A DNA stretch of 64,000 nucleotides from Aradus depressus (Eukaryota > Arthropoda > Insecta > Hemiptera > Aradidae): positions 2,852,001-2,916,000 of the forward strand of contig OY759221.1 in NCBI GenBank assembly GCA_963662175.1. Reading direction: 5' to 3'. The notes beneath the pieces were generated by a model. The model was not told the DNA's origin and ran no database searches. It worked only from the letters and a program-made list of their open reading frames with translations. The translations under genes were made by a program, and so were the position numbers. This document shows, piece by piece, positions 42,312 to 55,141 of this stretch; the first letter of the stretch is position 1, and every line of letters starts with the position of its first letter.

Positions 42312-42808
42312 CTACGATCTTAAACACCCCGATATTCAAAAGGAACTTATAGCATGATTGACTTACGTAACACTTTGAAGTCTTTACAACATATAGAAAT
42401 TACTTGGAACACCAAAGTAACAATACGTATTAGGACATTCATCGTTCGCTAAAATCTTCATACTTGCAAGAATTTTACTTTTGATTCATATTCACTTAAA
42501 TTAGTCTAAACATGAAACACTGAAATTTAACAGTAAAAATAATATTACCAGCTGATTGTTTAATAAATGAGGCCTATTCATAAAATAAACGTAATGGCAG
42601 TAAGACTTATAAATATTTATGAGAGGTTATTTTTTGGCTTTTAGCTTTATTTTTTTCCAAAGTTGTTACAACTTAAATTTGATATAATTTTAAACTGACA
42701 GACGTCCATTTCACGACTACTTAAAATTATGTGAAGGTTTCCACTAAATACAGACGTCTTCATCTTACAGATTAATTTATATTTCTCTAAAGTTAGTAAG
42801 TAGTTAGT
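42312..42808. other. AT-rich sequence, nothing recognised
   Basis: No supported gene or repeat. Confidence 0.35.
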
Positions 42809-43574
42809 TGGCCCCCACAAGGGTGGGGATGGTGCAACTTTGGTTGCAGGGCCCGGGCCCAAGGGGGTCCGGGTCGTCCTTTTTATTTTTTTTATTTTAG
42901 TAGATTTTGCAAGAGATCATAGCTTAAAAAGGCAAAATATATAATTATAAGAAAATTTAGTATAATAGATACATATTCTAGTTGTGCGAGTTATTAAGTT
43001 ATTATTTAATTAGTTGCGTGCATGGATAGTTACTCTTGTTTGCAAATTACTAGTATAAAACAGTGGGCACGAGACAGGTATAGACGGGCCCCTCAACCCT
43101 CCCCCACTCCTATTTCCCAGCCTATTGTCCAGCTGTTTCTCGAGAAGAAAGCTAGGAAAGCTATGATAATTTAGGGCAGTTAGCCAGTGTATTAAACACA
43201 CACAAACATCGTAATTTTTAGAGCTCTTAATGTTTTTTTTTTTTTAGATCGTAATACTAGTTTTTGTCAATTTTTATTTTAATGTTAGTGAGTCAAAGAA
43301 ATCTAAAAATTTAAACGTTAATTTCAGTAAAATAAAAGTAAATGATATAATCACGGTAGCAATTGATGTGTGAAATAATTTAATCAATAAAGTTTGGTTT
43401 TAAAATCTAACTGTTACTGTAACATTAATTATACCTTACAATATATTTTTAGTTTAAATAAAATTGTAAAAGGGTTAAAAAATAAGCATGTAATTATAAT
43501 ATAGCACATGACTATGAGATGGGGGGCCCGACCCTGATGCTGGTTACAGGGCCCGCAATCCAATGTGGGGGCCA
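42809..43574. mobile_element. possible 766-bp DNA element with GC-rich ends
   Basis: TGGCCCCCACA (42809-42819) faces TGTGGGGGCCA (43564-43574), and both ends carry GGTTRCAGGGCCCG words. The GC-rich ends contrast with an AT-rich middle. No clear target duplication. Candidate hAT-like or unclassified MITE. Confidence 0.4.
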
Positions 43575-43897
43575 TGCTACACGGCCATATGAGAACTGAT
43601 AACTTTTTAGAAACTTTTTCCTTCTTGTACGTACGAAATGTCGAGTCCAACGGAAGTTTCGTAGTTTGTAGTTTCAAGGGGAAACATTTATGACATCGTA
43701 ACAAAAAAATGTTCTTTAACATATCGGAGTTATATAAATGAACCTTCTCCCCTTCAGAAAATTTTGATAAAATGCTATTATTTTATTTTAACATTCTGTA
43801 ATAGCGAATAACAAAATACAATGAGCATGAGTATGCCCAGGAGACGTACGAGGATGAAAAAAATAGAAATACTTAAAAAAGTAGATAAACCAATGTA

Positions 43898-45105
43898 GAG
43901 TTGACTCTCGATAATTTGAAACTCAAGGGACGAGAGGAAAAGTTCAAATTACCGAGAGTTCAAATAACCAAGACGGAGTTAGGAAGAAAGAAAGAAAAGA
44001 AGAAAGAAAATACATTTTATTATTCTGGGACCGAGGTCCCCTAAGAATAAATACATTCAGAGTAAAGAAAATGAACAATGAAATATGGTATCAGTACAAA
44101 GAAATACAAAGATAGGTAGGTAAATAAAAATTAGTGCTACATTGGAGAAAAACTATACAACTAAAAAATAGATAAACAAAAGGTAAACAGGAAATAAAAA
44201 AGCAGGAAAAAACATAAAATTAACAACTTCAATTTGATGAAAAAAATTAAATAAAAGTATCTACACAAATAAAAGAGAAAAAGAAAATCTATATAACTAA
44301 GAAAGAAATAAAATTGATAATATAAATATAAAGAGTTAGGAAAAAATTCAAATAAACAAGAGTGTGATTAAAAGTATGTATGTACGTTCATACATAAGTG
44401 ATATTTATCTAAAAATTTACAAAAGAATACATATGTACACACATATATGGTACAATCGGTACCATATATACGGTACAAAAACATTAAAATGAAAATATTA
44501 TAGGCAAATATTCCTTTTGAAAAAAAGTCCTTAATTTTCTTTTGAGTAAGCGGCTTCTATCTTGCCATTGTCCAGGGAGTTTTCTATAGTGACGAGAGCT
44601 GAGAAAAAATCATCATTCGTTTCTGCCCTGAGGGCGTAGGAGCGTAGAGTGTTAAGAGAAGACCTTGCCTCGCTCAATGAGACCAGTTGGCGGTTGCTCT
44701 TTTTCAATTTCTTCCTCTTCCCTTTTCTACAGTTCAACATCAGTTAGGGCACCGTGGACACCGAATGTCGTCGTTAACGGCTTTCCACAGCTTCTATTAT
44801 AACACGCAGTTTGTCACCAATTGAAAGACATTTATTCTTTCTGGAGCTCATTTTGATTTTAAAAATTAGAAAAACGCTGTTTAAATTTAACTAATGAAAG
44901 AAAACTGTATACTCAATTAATCTAGTCCAGGGCATGTAAACAAAGGACAGGTCTGTGCAGGATCAAATGACTCACATCAGAAATGGCGACTTCAAATTAT
45001 AGAGAGTTGGGGAGCCCTGACTTCAAATTATATAGTGTTGGCGAGTAAGATGTCATTGCTACAACTTCAAATTACCGAGAGATTCAAATTATCAAGAGTT
45101 CACTG
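43898..45105 (-). mobile_element. pogo/Tigger-type element with TA duplication, internal deletion derivative
   Basis: Terminal repeats GAGTTGACTCTCGATAATTT and (right end reversed) CAGTGAACTCTTGATAATTT match at about 19-20 of 23, each next to TA (43896-43897, 45106-45107). Subterminal TTCAAATTACCGAGAG words repeat. It holds the N- and C-terminal remnants of a Tigger transposase and a purine-rich stretch at about 43980-44010. Confidence 0.8.
44531..44851 (-). pseudogene. Tigger/pogo transposase remnant (start and end only)
   Basis: On the minus strand an ATG at 44851-44849 opens MSSRKNKCLSIGDKLRVII, the CENP-B-type HTH start of Tigger transposases ('SxxxKxxIIxxVE'). Its frame is lost after about 25 codons. 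The open stretch 44740-44531 then reads SEARSSLNTLRSYALRA and DDFFSALVTIENSL, like the C-terminal tail of the same family. The DDE core is missing, consistent with an internal deletion. Inactive. Confidence 0.65.
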
Positions 45106-45273
45106 TATTTTGAAATTTCACGCAGTAACTGCACCAGGGTTATAATGATTATCGACTTCAAATCATTTTTTATATTACCACATCGTAGAAGTTTGTACCA
45201 TCAATATTTCATTTGTACCTCCACCAAAAAAAAAAAATGGAAAAATAAAATCTTTTCAAAAGTACAAAGAAAA

Positions 45274-45420
45274 TGACGCCAAATAGCGATCGTCTAAACT
45301 CAAATTGCGACCAAACGAAAACTTCTTTATTCCTTAGAACAAACAGTGCCGGGACTGCCGGAAGTTTGGTCGTTTGTATCTTGGAGAAAAATCATTCAAA
45401 AATGATCGCTATTTGAACTG
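45274..45420. repeat. inverted repeat at the left edge of the 37-bp satellite
   Basis: CAAATAGCGATC near 45280 faces GATCGCTATTTG near 45404-45415, with a weaker pair (GACCAAACGAAAAC / GTTTGGTCGTTTG) inside. The right arm runs straight into the first satellite monomer (CTATTTGAACTGGC), so the satellite starts in or at the end of this structure. Confidence 0.6.
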
Positions 45421-48400
45421 GCAAATCATCTACACCAGCTTCACGTTATTTGAACTGGCATATCATCTACACCAGCTTCACGTTATTTGAACTGGCATAT
45501 CATCTACACCAGCTTCACGTTATTTGAACTGGCATATCATCTACACCAGCTTCACGTTATTTGAACTGGCATATCATCTACACCAGCTTCACGTTATTTG
45601 AACTGGCATATCATCTACACCAGCTTCACGTTATTTGAACTGGCATATCATCTACACCAGCTTCACGTTATTTGAACTGGCATATCATCTACACCAGCTT
45701 CACGTCATTTGAAATGGCATTTCATCTACACCAGCTTCACGTTATTTGAACTGGCATATCATCTACACCAGCTTCACGTTATTTGAACTGGCATATCATC
45801 TACACCAGCTTCACGTTATTTGAACTGGCATATCATCTACACCAGCTTCACGTCATTTGAACTGGCATTTCATCTACACCAGCTTCACGTTATTTGAACT
45901 GGCATATCATCTACACCAGCTTCACGTTATTTGAACTGGCATATCATCTACACCAGCTTCACGTCATTTGAACTGGCATTTCATCTACACCAGCTTCACG
46001 TTATTTGAACTGGCATATCATCTACACCAGCTTCACGTCATTTGAACTGGCATTTCATCTACACCAGCTTCACGTTATTTGAACTGGCATATCATCTACA
46101 CCAGCTTCACGTCATTTGAACTGGCATATCATCTACACCAGCTTCACGTTATTTGAACTGGCATATCATCTACACCAGCTTCACGTTATTTGAACTGGCA
46201 TATCATCTACACCAGCTTCACGTCATTTGAAGTGGCATTTCATCTACACCAGCTTCACGTTATTTGAACTGGCATATCATCTACACCAGCTTCACGTTAT
46301 TTGAACTGGCATATCATCTACACCAGCTTCACGTTATTTGAACTGGCATATCATCTACACCAGCTTCACGTTATTTGAACTGGCATATCATCTACACCAG
46401 CTTCACGTTATTTGAACTGGCATATCATCTACACCAGCTTCACGTCATTTGAACTGGCAAATCATCTACACCAGCTTCACGTCATTTGAACTGGCATATC
46501 ATCTACACCAGCTTCACGTCATTTGAACTGGCATATCATCTACACCAGCTTCACGTCATTTGAACTGGCATATCATCTACACCAGCTTCACGTCATTTGA
46601 ACTGGCATATCATCTACACCAGCTTCACGTCATTTGAACTGGCATATCATCTACACCAGCTTCACGTCATTTGAACTGGCATATCATCTACACCAGCTTC
46701 ACGTCATTTGAACTGGCATATCATCTACACCAGCTTCACGTCATTTGAACTGGCATATCATCTACACCAGCTTCACGTCATTTGAACTGACATATCATCT
46801 ACACCAGCTTCACGTCATTTGAACTGGCATATCATCTACACCAGCTTCACGTCATTTGAACTGGCATATCATCTACACCAGCTTCACGTCATTTGAACTG
46901 GCATATCATCTACACCAGCTTCACGTCATTTGAACTGGCATATCATCTACACCAGCTTCACGTCATTTGAACTGGCATATCATCTACACCAGCTTCACGT
47001 CATTTGAACTGGCATATCATCTACACCAGCTTCACGTCATTTGAACTGGCATATCATCTACACCAGCTTCACGTCATTTGAACTGGCATATCATCTACAC
47101 CAGCTTCACGTCATTTGAACTGGCATATCATCTACACCAGCTTCACGTCATTTGAACTGGCATATCATTTACACCAGCTTCACGTCATTTGAACTGGCAT
47201 ATCATCTACACCAGCTTCACGTCATTTGAACTGGCATATCATCTACACCAGCTTCACGTCATTTGAACTGGCAAATCATCTACACCAGCTTCACGTCATT
47301 TGAACTGGCATATCATCTACACCAGCTTCACGTCATTTGAACTGGCATATCATCTACACCAGCTTCACGTCATTTGAACTGGCATATCATTTACACCAGC
47401 TTCACGTCATTTGAACTGGCATATCATCTACACCAGCTTCACGTCATTTGAACTGGCATATCATCTACACCAGCTTCACGTCATTTGAACTGGCAAATCA
47501 TCTACACCAGCTTCACGTCATTTGAACTGGCATATCATCTACACCAGCTTCACGTCATTTGAACTGGCATATCATCTACACCAGCTTCACGTCATTTGAA
47601 CTGGCATATCATCTACACCAGCTTCACGTCATTTGAACTGGCATATCATCTACACCAGCTTCACGTCATTTGAACTGGCATATCATCTACACCAGCTTCA
47701 CGTCATTTGAACTGGCATATCATCTACACCAGCTTCACGTCATTTGAACTGGCATATCATCTACACCAGCTTCACGTCATTTGAACTGGCATATCATTTA
47801 CACCAGCTTCACGTCATTTGAACTGGCATATCATCTACACCAGCTTCACGTCATTTGAACTGGCATATCATCTACACCAGCTTCACGTCATTTGAACTGG
47901 CAAATCATCTACACCAGCTTCACGTCATTTGAACTGGCATATCATCTACACCAGCTTCACGTCATTTGAACTGGCATATCATCTACACCAGCTTCACGTC
48001 ATTTGAACTGGCATATCATCTACACCAGCTTCACGTCATTTGAACTGGCATATCATCTACACCAGCTTCACGTCATTTGAACTGGCATATCATCTACACC
48101 AGCTTCACGTCATTTGAACTGGCAAATCATCTACACCAGCTTCACGTCATTTGAACTGGCATATCATCTACACCAGCTTCACGTCATTTGAACTGGCATA
48201 TCATCTACACCAGCTTCACGTCATTTGAACTGGCATATCATCTACACCAGCTTCACGTCATTTGAACTGGCAAATCATCTACACCAGCTTCACGTCATTT
48301 GAACTGGCATATCATCTACACCAGCTTCACGTCATTTGAACTGGCATATCATCTACACCAGCTTCACGTCATTTGAACTGGCATATCATCTACACCAGCT

Positions 48401-51400
48401 TCACGTCATTTGAACTGGCATATCATCTACACCAGCTTCACGTCATTTGAACTGGCATATCATCTACACCAGCTTCACGTCATTTGAACTGGCATATCAT
48501 CTACACCAGATTCACGTCATTTGAACTGGCATATCATCTACACCAGCTTCACGTCATTTGAACTGGCATTTCATCTACACCAGCTTCACGTCATTTGAAC
48601 TGGCATATCATCTACACCAGCTTCACGTCATTTGAACTGGCATATCATCTACACCAGCTTCACGTCATTTGAACTGGCATATCATCTACACCAGCTTCAC
48701 GTCATTTGAACTGGCATATCATCTACACCAGCTTCACGTCATTTGAACTGGCATATCATCTACACCAGCTTCACGTCATTTGAACTGGCATATCATCTAC
48801 ACCAGCTTCACGTCATTTGAACTGGCAAATCATCTACACCAGCTTCACGTCATTTGAACTGGCATATCATCTACACCAGCTTCACGTCATTTGAACTGGC
48901 ATATCATCTACACCAGCTTCACGTCATTTGAACTGGCATATCATCTACACCAGCTTCACGTCATTTGAACTGGCAAATCATCTACACCAGCTTCACGTCA
49001 TTTGAACTGGCATATCATCTACACCAGCTTCACGTCATTTGAACTGGCATATCATATACACCAGCTTCACGTCATTTGAACTGGCATATCATCTACACCA
49101 GCTTCACGTCATTTGAACTGGCAAATCATCTACACCAGCTTCACGTCATTTGAACTGGCATATCATCTACACCAGCTTCACGTCATTTGAACTGGCATAT
49201 CATCTACACCAGCTTCACGTCATTTGAACTGGCATATCATCTACACCAGCTTCACGTCATTTGAACTGGCATATCATCTACACCAGCTTCACGTCATTTG
49301 AACTGGCATATCATCTACACCAGCTTCACGTCATTTGAACTGGCATATCATCTACACCAGCTTCACGTCATTTGAACTGGCATTTCATCTACACCAGCTT
49401 CACGTCATTTGAACTGGCATATCATCTACACCAGCTTCACGTCATTTGAACTGGCATATCATCTACACCAGCTTCACGTCATTTGAACTGGCATATCATC
49501 TACACCAGCTTCACGTCATTTGAACTGGCATATCATCTACACCAGCTTCACGTCATTTGAACTGGCATATCATCTACACCAGCTTCACGTCATTTGAACT
49601 GGCATATCATCTACACCAGCTTCACGTCATTTGAACTGGCAAATCATCTACACCAGCTTCACGTCATTTGAACTGGCATATCATCTACACCAGCTTCACG
49701 TCATTTGAACTGGCATATCATCTACACCAGCTTCACGTCATTTGAACTGGCATATCATCTACACCAGCTTCACGTCATTTGAACTGGCAAATCATCTACA
49801 CCAGCTTCACGTCATTTGAACTGGCATATCATCTACACCAGCTTCACGTCATTTGAACTGGCATATCATCTACACCAGCTTCACGTCATTTGAACTGGCA
49901 TATCATCTACACCAGCTTCACGTCATTTGAACTGGCAAATCATCTACACCAGCTTCACGTCATTTGAACTGGCATATCATCTACACCAGCTTCACGTCAT
50001 TTGAACTGGCAAATCATCTACACCAGCTTCACGTCATTTGAACTGGCATATCATCTACACCAGCTTCACGTCATTTGAACTGGCATATCATCTACACCAG
50101 CTTCACGTCATTTGAACTGGCATATCATCTACACCAGCTTCACGTCATTTGAACTGGCATATCATCTACACCAGCTTCACGTCATTTGAACTGGCATATC
50201 ATCTACACCAGCTTCACGTCATTTGAACTGGCATATCATCTACACCAGCTTCACGTCATTTGAACTGGCATATCATCTACACCAGCTTCACGTCATTTGA
50301 ACTGGCATATCATCTACACCAGCTTCACGTCATTTGAACTGGCATATCATCTACACCAGCTTCACGTCATTTGAACTGGCATATCATCTACACCAGCTTC
50401 ACGTCATTTGAACTGGCATATCATCTACACCAGCTTCACGTCATTTGAACTGGCAAATCATCTACACCAGCTTCACGTCATTTGAACTGGCATATCATCT
50501 ACACCAGCTTCACGTCATTTGAACTGGCATATCATCTACACCAGCTTCACGTCATTTGAACTGGCATATCATCTACACCAGCTTCACGTCATTTGAACTG
50601 GCATATCATCTACACCAGCTTCACGTCATTTGAACTGGCATATCATCTACACCAGCTTCACGTCATTTGAACTGGCAAATCATCTACACCAGCTTCACGT
50701 CATTTGAACCGGCATATCATCTACACCAGCTTCACGTCATTTGAACTGGCAAATCATCTACACCAGCTTCACGTCATTTGAACTGGCATATCATCTACAC
50801 CAGCTTCACGTCATTTGAACTGGCATATCATCTACACCAGCTTCACGTCATTTGAACTGGCATATCATCTACACCAGCTTCACGTCATTTGAACTGGCAA
50901 ATCATCTACACCAGCTTCACGTCATTTGAACTGGCATATCATCTACACCAGCTTCACGTCATTTGAACTGGCAAATCATCTACACCAGCTTCACGTCATT
51001 TGAACTGGCATATCATCTACACCAGCTTCACGTCATTTGAACTGGCAAATCATCTACACCAGCTTCACGTCATTTGAACTGGCATATCATCTACACCAGC
51101 TTCACGTCATTTGAACTGGCATATCATCTACACCAGCTTCACGTCATTTGAACTGGCATATCATCTACACCAGCTTCACGTCATTTGAACTGGCATATCA
51201 TCTACACCAGCTTCACGTCATTTGAACTGGCATATCATCTACACCAGCTTCACGTCATTTGAACTGGCAAATCATCTACACCAGCTTCACGTCATTTGAA
51301 CTGGCATATCATCTACACCAGCTTCACGTCATTTGAACTGGCAAATCATCTACACCAGCTTCACGTCATTTGAACTGGCATATCATCTACACCAGCTTCA

Positions 51401-52221
51401 CGTCATTTGAACTGGCATATCATCTACACCAGCTTCACGTCATTTGAACTGGCATATCATCTACACCAGCTTCACGTCATTTGAACTGGCATATCATCTA
51501 CACCAGCTTCACGTCATTTGAACTGGCATATCATCTACACCAGCTTCACGTCATTTGAACTGGCATATCATCTACACCAGCTTCACGTCATTTGAACTGG
51601 CATATCATCTACACCAGCTTCACGTCATTTGAACTGGCATATCATCTACACCAGCTTCACGTCATTTGAACTGGCATATCATCTACACCAGCTTCACGTT
51701 ATTTGAACTGGCATATCATCTACACCAGCTTCACGTCATTTGAACTGGCATATCATCTACACCAGCTTCACGTCATTTGAACTGGCATATCATCTACACC
51801 AGCTTCACGTTATTTGAACTGGCATATCATCTACACCAGCTTCACGTCATTTGAACTGGCATATCATCTACACCAGCTTCACGTCATTTGAACTGGCATA
51901 TCATCTACACCAGCTTCACGTCATTTGAACTGGCATATCATCTACACCAGCTTCACGTCATTTGAACTGGCATATCATCTACACCAGCTTCACGTCATTT
52001 GAACTGGCATATCATCTACACCAGCTTCACGTCATTTGAACTGGCATATCATCTACACCAGCTTCACGTTATTTGAACTGGCATATCATCTACACCAGCT
52101 TCACGTCATTTGAACTGGCATATCATCTACACCAGCTTCACGTCATTTGAACTGGCATATCATCTACACCAGCTTCACGTTATTTGAACTGGCATATCAT
52201 CTACACCAGCTTCACGTCATT
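45412..52221 (+). repeat. 37-bp satellite array, about 184 units, with higher-order pattern
   Basis: The monomer is TTTGAACTGGCATATCATCT, ACACCAGCTTCACGTCA (37 bp). The left 1 kb and the right 0.5 kb are rich in a CACGTTA variant; the middle is almost purely CACGTCA. A GCAAATC variant recurs at 48825, 48973, 49121, 49639, 49787, 49935, 50009, 50453, 50675, 50749, 50897, 50971, 51045, 51267 and 51341; all these spacings are even multiples of 37. CACGTTA at 51697/51808 and 52067/52178 repeats with a 370-bp period. No coding frame. Confidence 0.97.
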
Positions 52222-52567
52222 TCAAAAACTATAAGCTCGTTCGACGGATAATTTTATGTACTTTCATTAATGATGAAGTAAAATTTTCTGATAAATGCGC
52301 CGTTAATGAGATATTCAGAAGAATGTAATGAAGCAGCTTCTTCAGTAGGAGGAAGAGTTGCCAAATTGGGTCTACTCTGCACTGGCAGCACCGACCTCAT
52401 CTCTTGTAGCATGACCGTTTTTAAATAAACGGCTTAACTTTTAAAATTTTTTTTTTCCTATGTACCTACCAAATAGTAAATACTCCAAATTAATGTTGAA
52501 TTGACACTTTTTTTTTTTTGAAAAATTTCAAATTCCGCATATTATTTTTTATATTATTTTATACATA

Positions 52568-52598
<31 letters not shown>

Positions 52599-52602
52599 AC
52601 AG
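52222..52602. other. spacer after the satellite, T-rich
   Basis: AT-rich sequence ending in a T run of about 25 (52569-52594) that also forms the pyrimidine tract before the candidate exon at 52603. No other feature. Confidence 0.4.
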
Positions 52603-52850
52603 GTACGGCGACTAAAGTAGTCGGTTCAAAGAGTTCAAATCTTTTTTCAGAATCAAAATTGGATAAACAGATGAAACGGAAACAGAAAAATACGAAATAT
52701 GTCCGGGCGTGGGGCGGATTGAACACAACATTTTCCCGGTATTTCAAGGTGGATGCTCCCCAGCTCACTGCATTGTGTTCACTTCAGAACTCCCAAATAA
52801 TAAACATAACAGAAGACACAAGTCTACCTTTCTACATTTTGTTTTGCTAA
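52603..52850 (+). CDS. candidate terminal exon, unknown protein
   Basis: A long T tract and AAATACAG precede an open stretch of 82 codons in phase 1 (xGT): TATKVVGSKSSNLF, DKQMKRKQKNTKYVRAWGG, TTFSRYFKVDAPQL, then TAA at 52848-52850. AATAAA follows at 52880-52885. The base composition is richer in G and C than the flanks. The pyrimidine tract, acceptor, stop and polyadenylation signal together look like a last exon, but I recognise no family and no upstream exon is identified. It could be a remnant from a mobile element. Confidence 0.4.
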
Positions 52851-53018
52851 TTTAAACTCAGTTGTAATTCACAACTCAAAATAAAACACTACTTAATTTC
52901 CTAGATTTTTTTTGAACTTGAAATATTTTATTGACAAATAGTGTAAGTTTGAAATACAAATTTTTACAATATTAAAATAAAATAATTTCAGATTTTTTTT
53001 TTATTATACATATGTATA

Positions 53019-53847
53019 TTAGGGTGGTCCTTAAATTGAAAAAGTTGAAATTTTAAAACGTGCTCCCCCTAGGTCGAAAGAAGTTCCCAAAAAAAAATTT
53101 TTGACGCCGAAAAAACTAGAAAACATATTGAATAACCCGTCCCCCATCGAGGTTGAATTTTAAATGGGATTTAACATGGGTTTCAAAGTTTTCTTCAGTC
53201 GATCGATTACTGAGCCGTTGATTTCCATCGCTTTAAGGTAGAAAATGGTACTCAGGGGTTTTCGGGGTCGCTGAAGCAGAATATGATGTTAAATACTCAT
53301 TTTAATACATGCCAGCTGTCAAAAAACCTGTCATTATCATTTACTTTTTTCATAATCACGGTTTTTTGAGTATTATCAGTTTCTAAACAAAAATGTCTAC
53401 TAGTTTCGATTAAAAAAATGTAAGGAAAACATTTTTCGATATTTAATCAATTTCTAAAAATAATTTTCACACTTGACAGCTGTTGACAATGATAACACTG
53501 AAAAAACCATGATTATGAAAAAAGTAAATAATAATGACAGGTTTTTTGACAGCTGGCATGTATTAAAATGAGTTTTTAACATCATATTCTGCTTCAGCGA
53601 CCCCGAAAACCTCTGAGTACCATTTTCTACCTTAATGCGATGGAAATCAACGGCTCAGTAATCGATCGACTGAAGAAAACTTTGAAACCCATGTTAAATC
53701 CCATTTAAAATTCAACCTCGATGGGGGACGGGTATTTAATATGTTTTCTCGTTTTTTCGGCGCCAAAAATTTTTTTTGGGAACTACTTTCGACCTAGGGG
53801 AAGCACGTTTTAAAATTTCAACCTTTTCACTTTAAGGTCCTCCCTAA
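53019..53847. mobile_element. 829-bp foldback element (near-complete palindrome)
   Basis: The left arm (53019 to about 53382) and right arm (about 53488-53847) are inverted copies at high identity. For example TTAGGGTGGTCCTTAAA faces TTTAAGGTCCTCCCTAA, and GGTCGCTGAAGCAGAATATG faces CATATTCTGCTTCAGCGACC. Only about 105 bp in the middle are unpaired. TGTATA flanks both ends (53013-53018, 53848-53853). No protein is encoded. It lies 31 bp from the 3' limit of the Mutator-like/YqaJ relic. Confidence 0.85.
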
Positions 53848-53877
53848 TGTATATACAGGAAACATTTTTATGGAAGT

Positions 53878-55141
53878 CTAGTATGAATAAAGTTCTCCAT
53901 ACATCATTAATTTTTCAATGATTATTCCTCTCGAAGGCATATTCCGCCACTGTCTCTGATTTCTGTAGTCCTCTCCTACAATGCCGTCCGGTGACGCAGC
54001 AAGGAATCCATAAAGGTTCTGGACAAATAAACCGCACTGGACTACTTTTTCCCTTAAGATGTTTTCCAGGGCCCTTATTGCTGTCCCCTCGTGTTCTAGC
54101 CCGTACTTCATTGCAACTGTGCTAACATTTGTGTACAGGATTTGTTTTACCACAGGCGACCATTTTGAAGTTGTACGCCTCTTAGCCACAATTCCAAAGT
54201 TGGAGGCAGTCAGTCTCTTCGAACCACCTGGCATTTGCAGATTGGCCACGAGTCTCTTTGTCCAATGATTTCAGCAGGATACATTCCTATTTTGTCTCCT
54301 CACAGAGATTCTTTTAACTATTGAGGGCGGACTCTTACCTGTTACTTTTTTCAAACAGTCGTGGTGCCTCAGGGAACCCATTTGAAAATCTAGGGCTGCT
54401 CCTTGGACTCTGCAAGTGAAGGAGTCACGTTTGCCTCTGTTTAGTTTGAATTTGGCAACTAGAGCCATATAATTTTCGGCCGAGTTGCTGGTATCGTCGG
54501 TAACCATGTTCCCAGCTTTGGCTAGCACAGGCACAAGTGCAGCATTTACCTATTAAGGAGGTCTCTGTCAATTATATCTTCACTTACTCCAAGGTTTTGA
54601 CAATAATAAAGCTTGCACTTTGTGTGGGTACTTAAAACATGGTACGGGCCATTTTTCAGATCATCTTTCAAACTGTCTATTTCCCCGGTTTTGGCATTAT
54701 GTTTGATGGCACCCCGAGCGCATGCATTTAATCTTTTAATTGTCGCGTGTAGGAGACGACGCGACTGTTTTTGGATTTGAAATAGCCTTTTAGTGTAATT
54801 TTTTATCACATGATTAGCACATTCTATTTTTTAAATAAATCTGCCTTATGAAACGCTTTGTGTAACTTTAATAAAAGCACTCGAGTCGCCGTCACCGACC
54901 ATGCTAAGGTATTGCACACCGTGCATTGTTTCACTTTGCTGGAAAGCTTCAATTAGCATGTCTGTCTCCATCGAAGCTCAAGGCCCATACCAATTTTTGA
55001 AGCAGTCGGGATGACCAATAGACAGTTTCATTTTTTCCCTGTACACACATTGTTAGATGTAGTTCCTCGATCTTCCTTCAAACGATTTCTTCCTTTACTT
55101 TTCGAAGAGTGACGATAATTTTTGTCGTTCTTCGCACTCAT
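53878..55141 (-). pseudogene. Mutator-like transposase/YqaJ-nuclease gene, broken
   Basis: On the minus strand a start at 55141-55139 gives MSAKNDKNYRHSSKSKG and a basic Lys/Arg N-terminus. Then, with breaks, come GVQYLSMVGDGDSSAFIKV (about 54930-54870), ECANHVIKNYTKRLFQI, KNGPYHVLSTHTKCKLYYC and NSAENYMALVAKFKLNRGK. The last open part (54249-53878) reads SKRLTASNFGIVAKRRT, KYGLEHEGTAIRALE and GFLAASPDGIVGE. From family knowledge, 'GDGDSSV…KIEC.NH' is a Mutator-like transposase domain. 'RLTASNFG … YG..HE..A … ASPDG' is the YqaJ-type (lambda-exonuclease-like) fold with its acidic metal-binding residues. Insect genomes carry multi-copy genes with this pair. Stops near 54548 and 54271 and a frameshift after residue 36 show decay. 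Confidence 0.7.
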
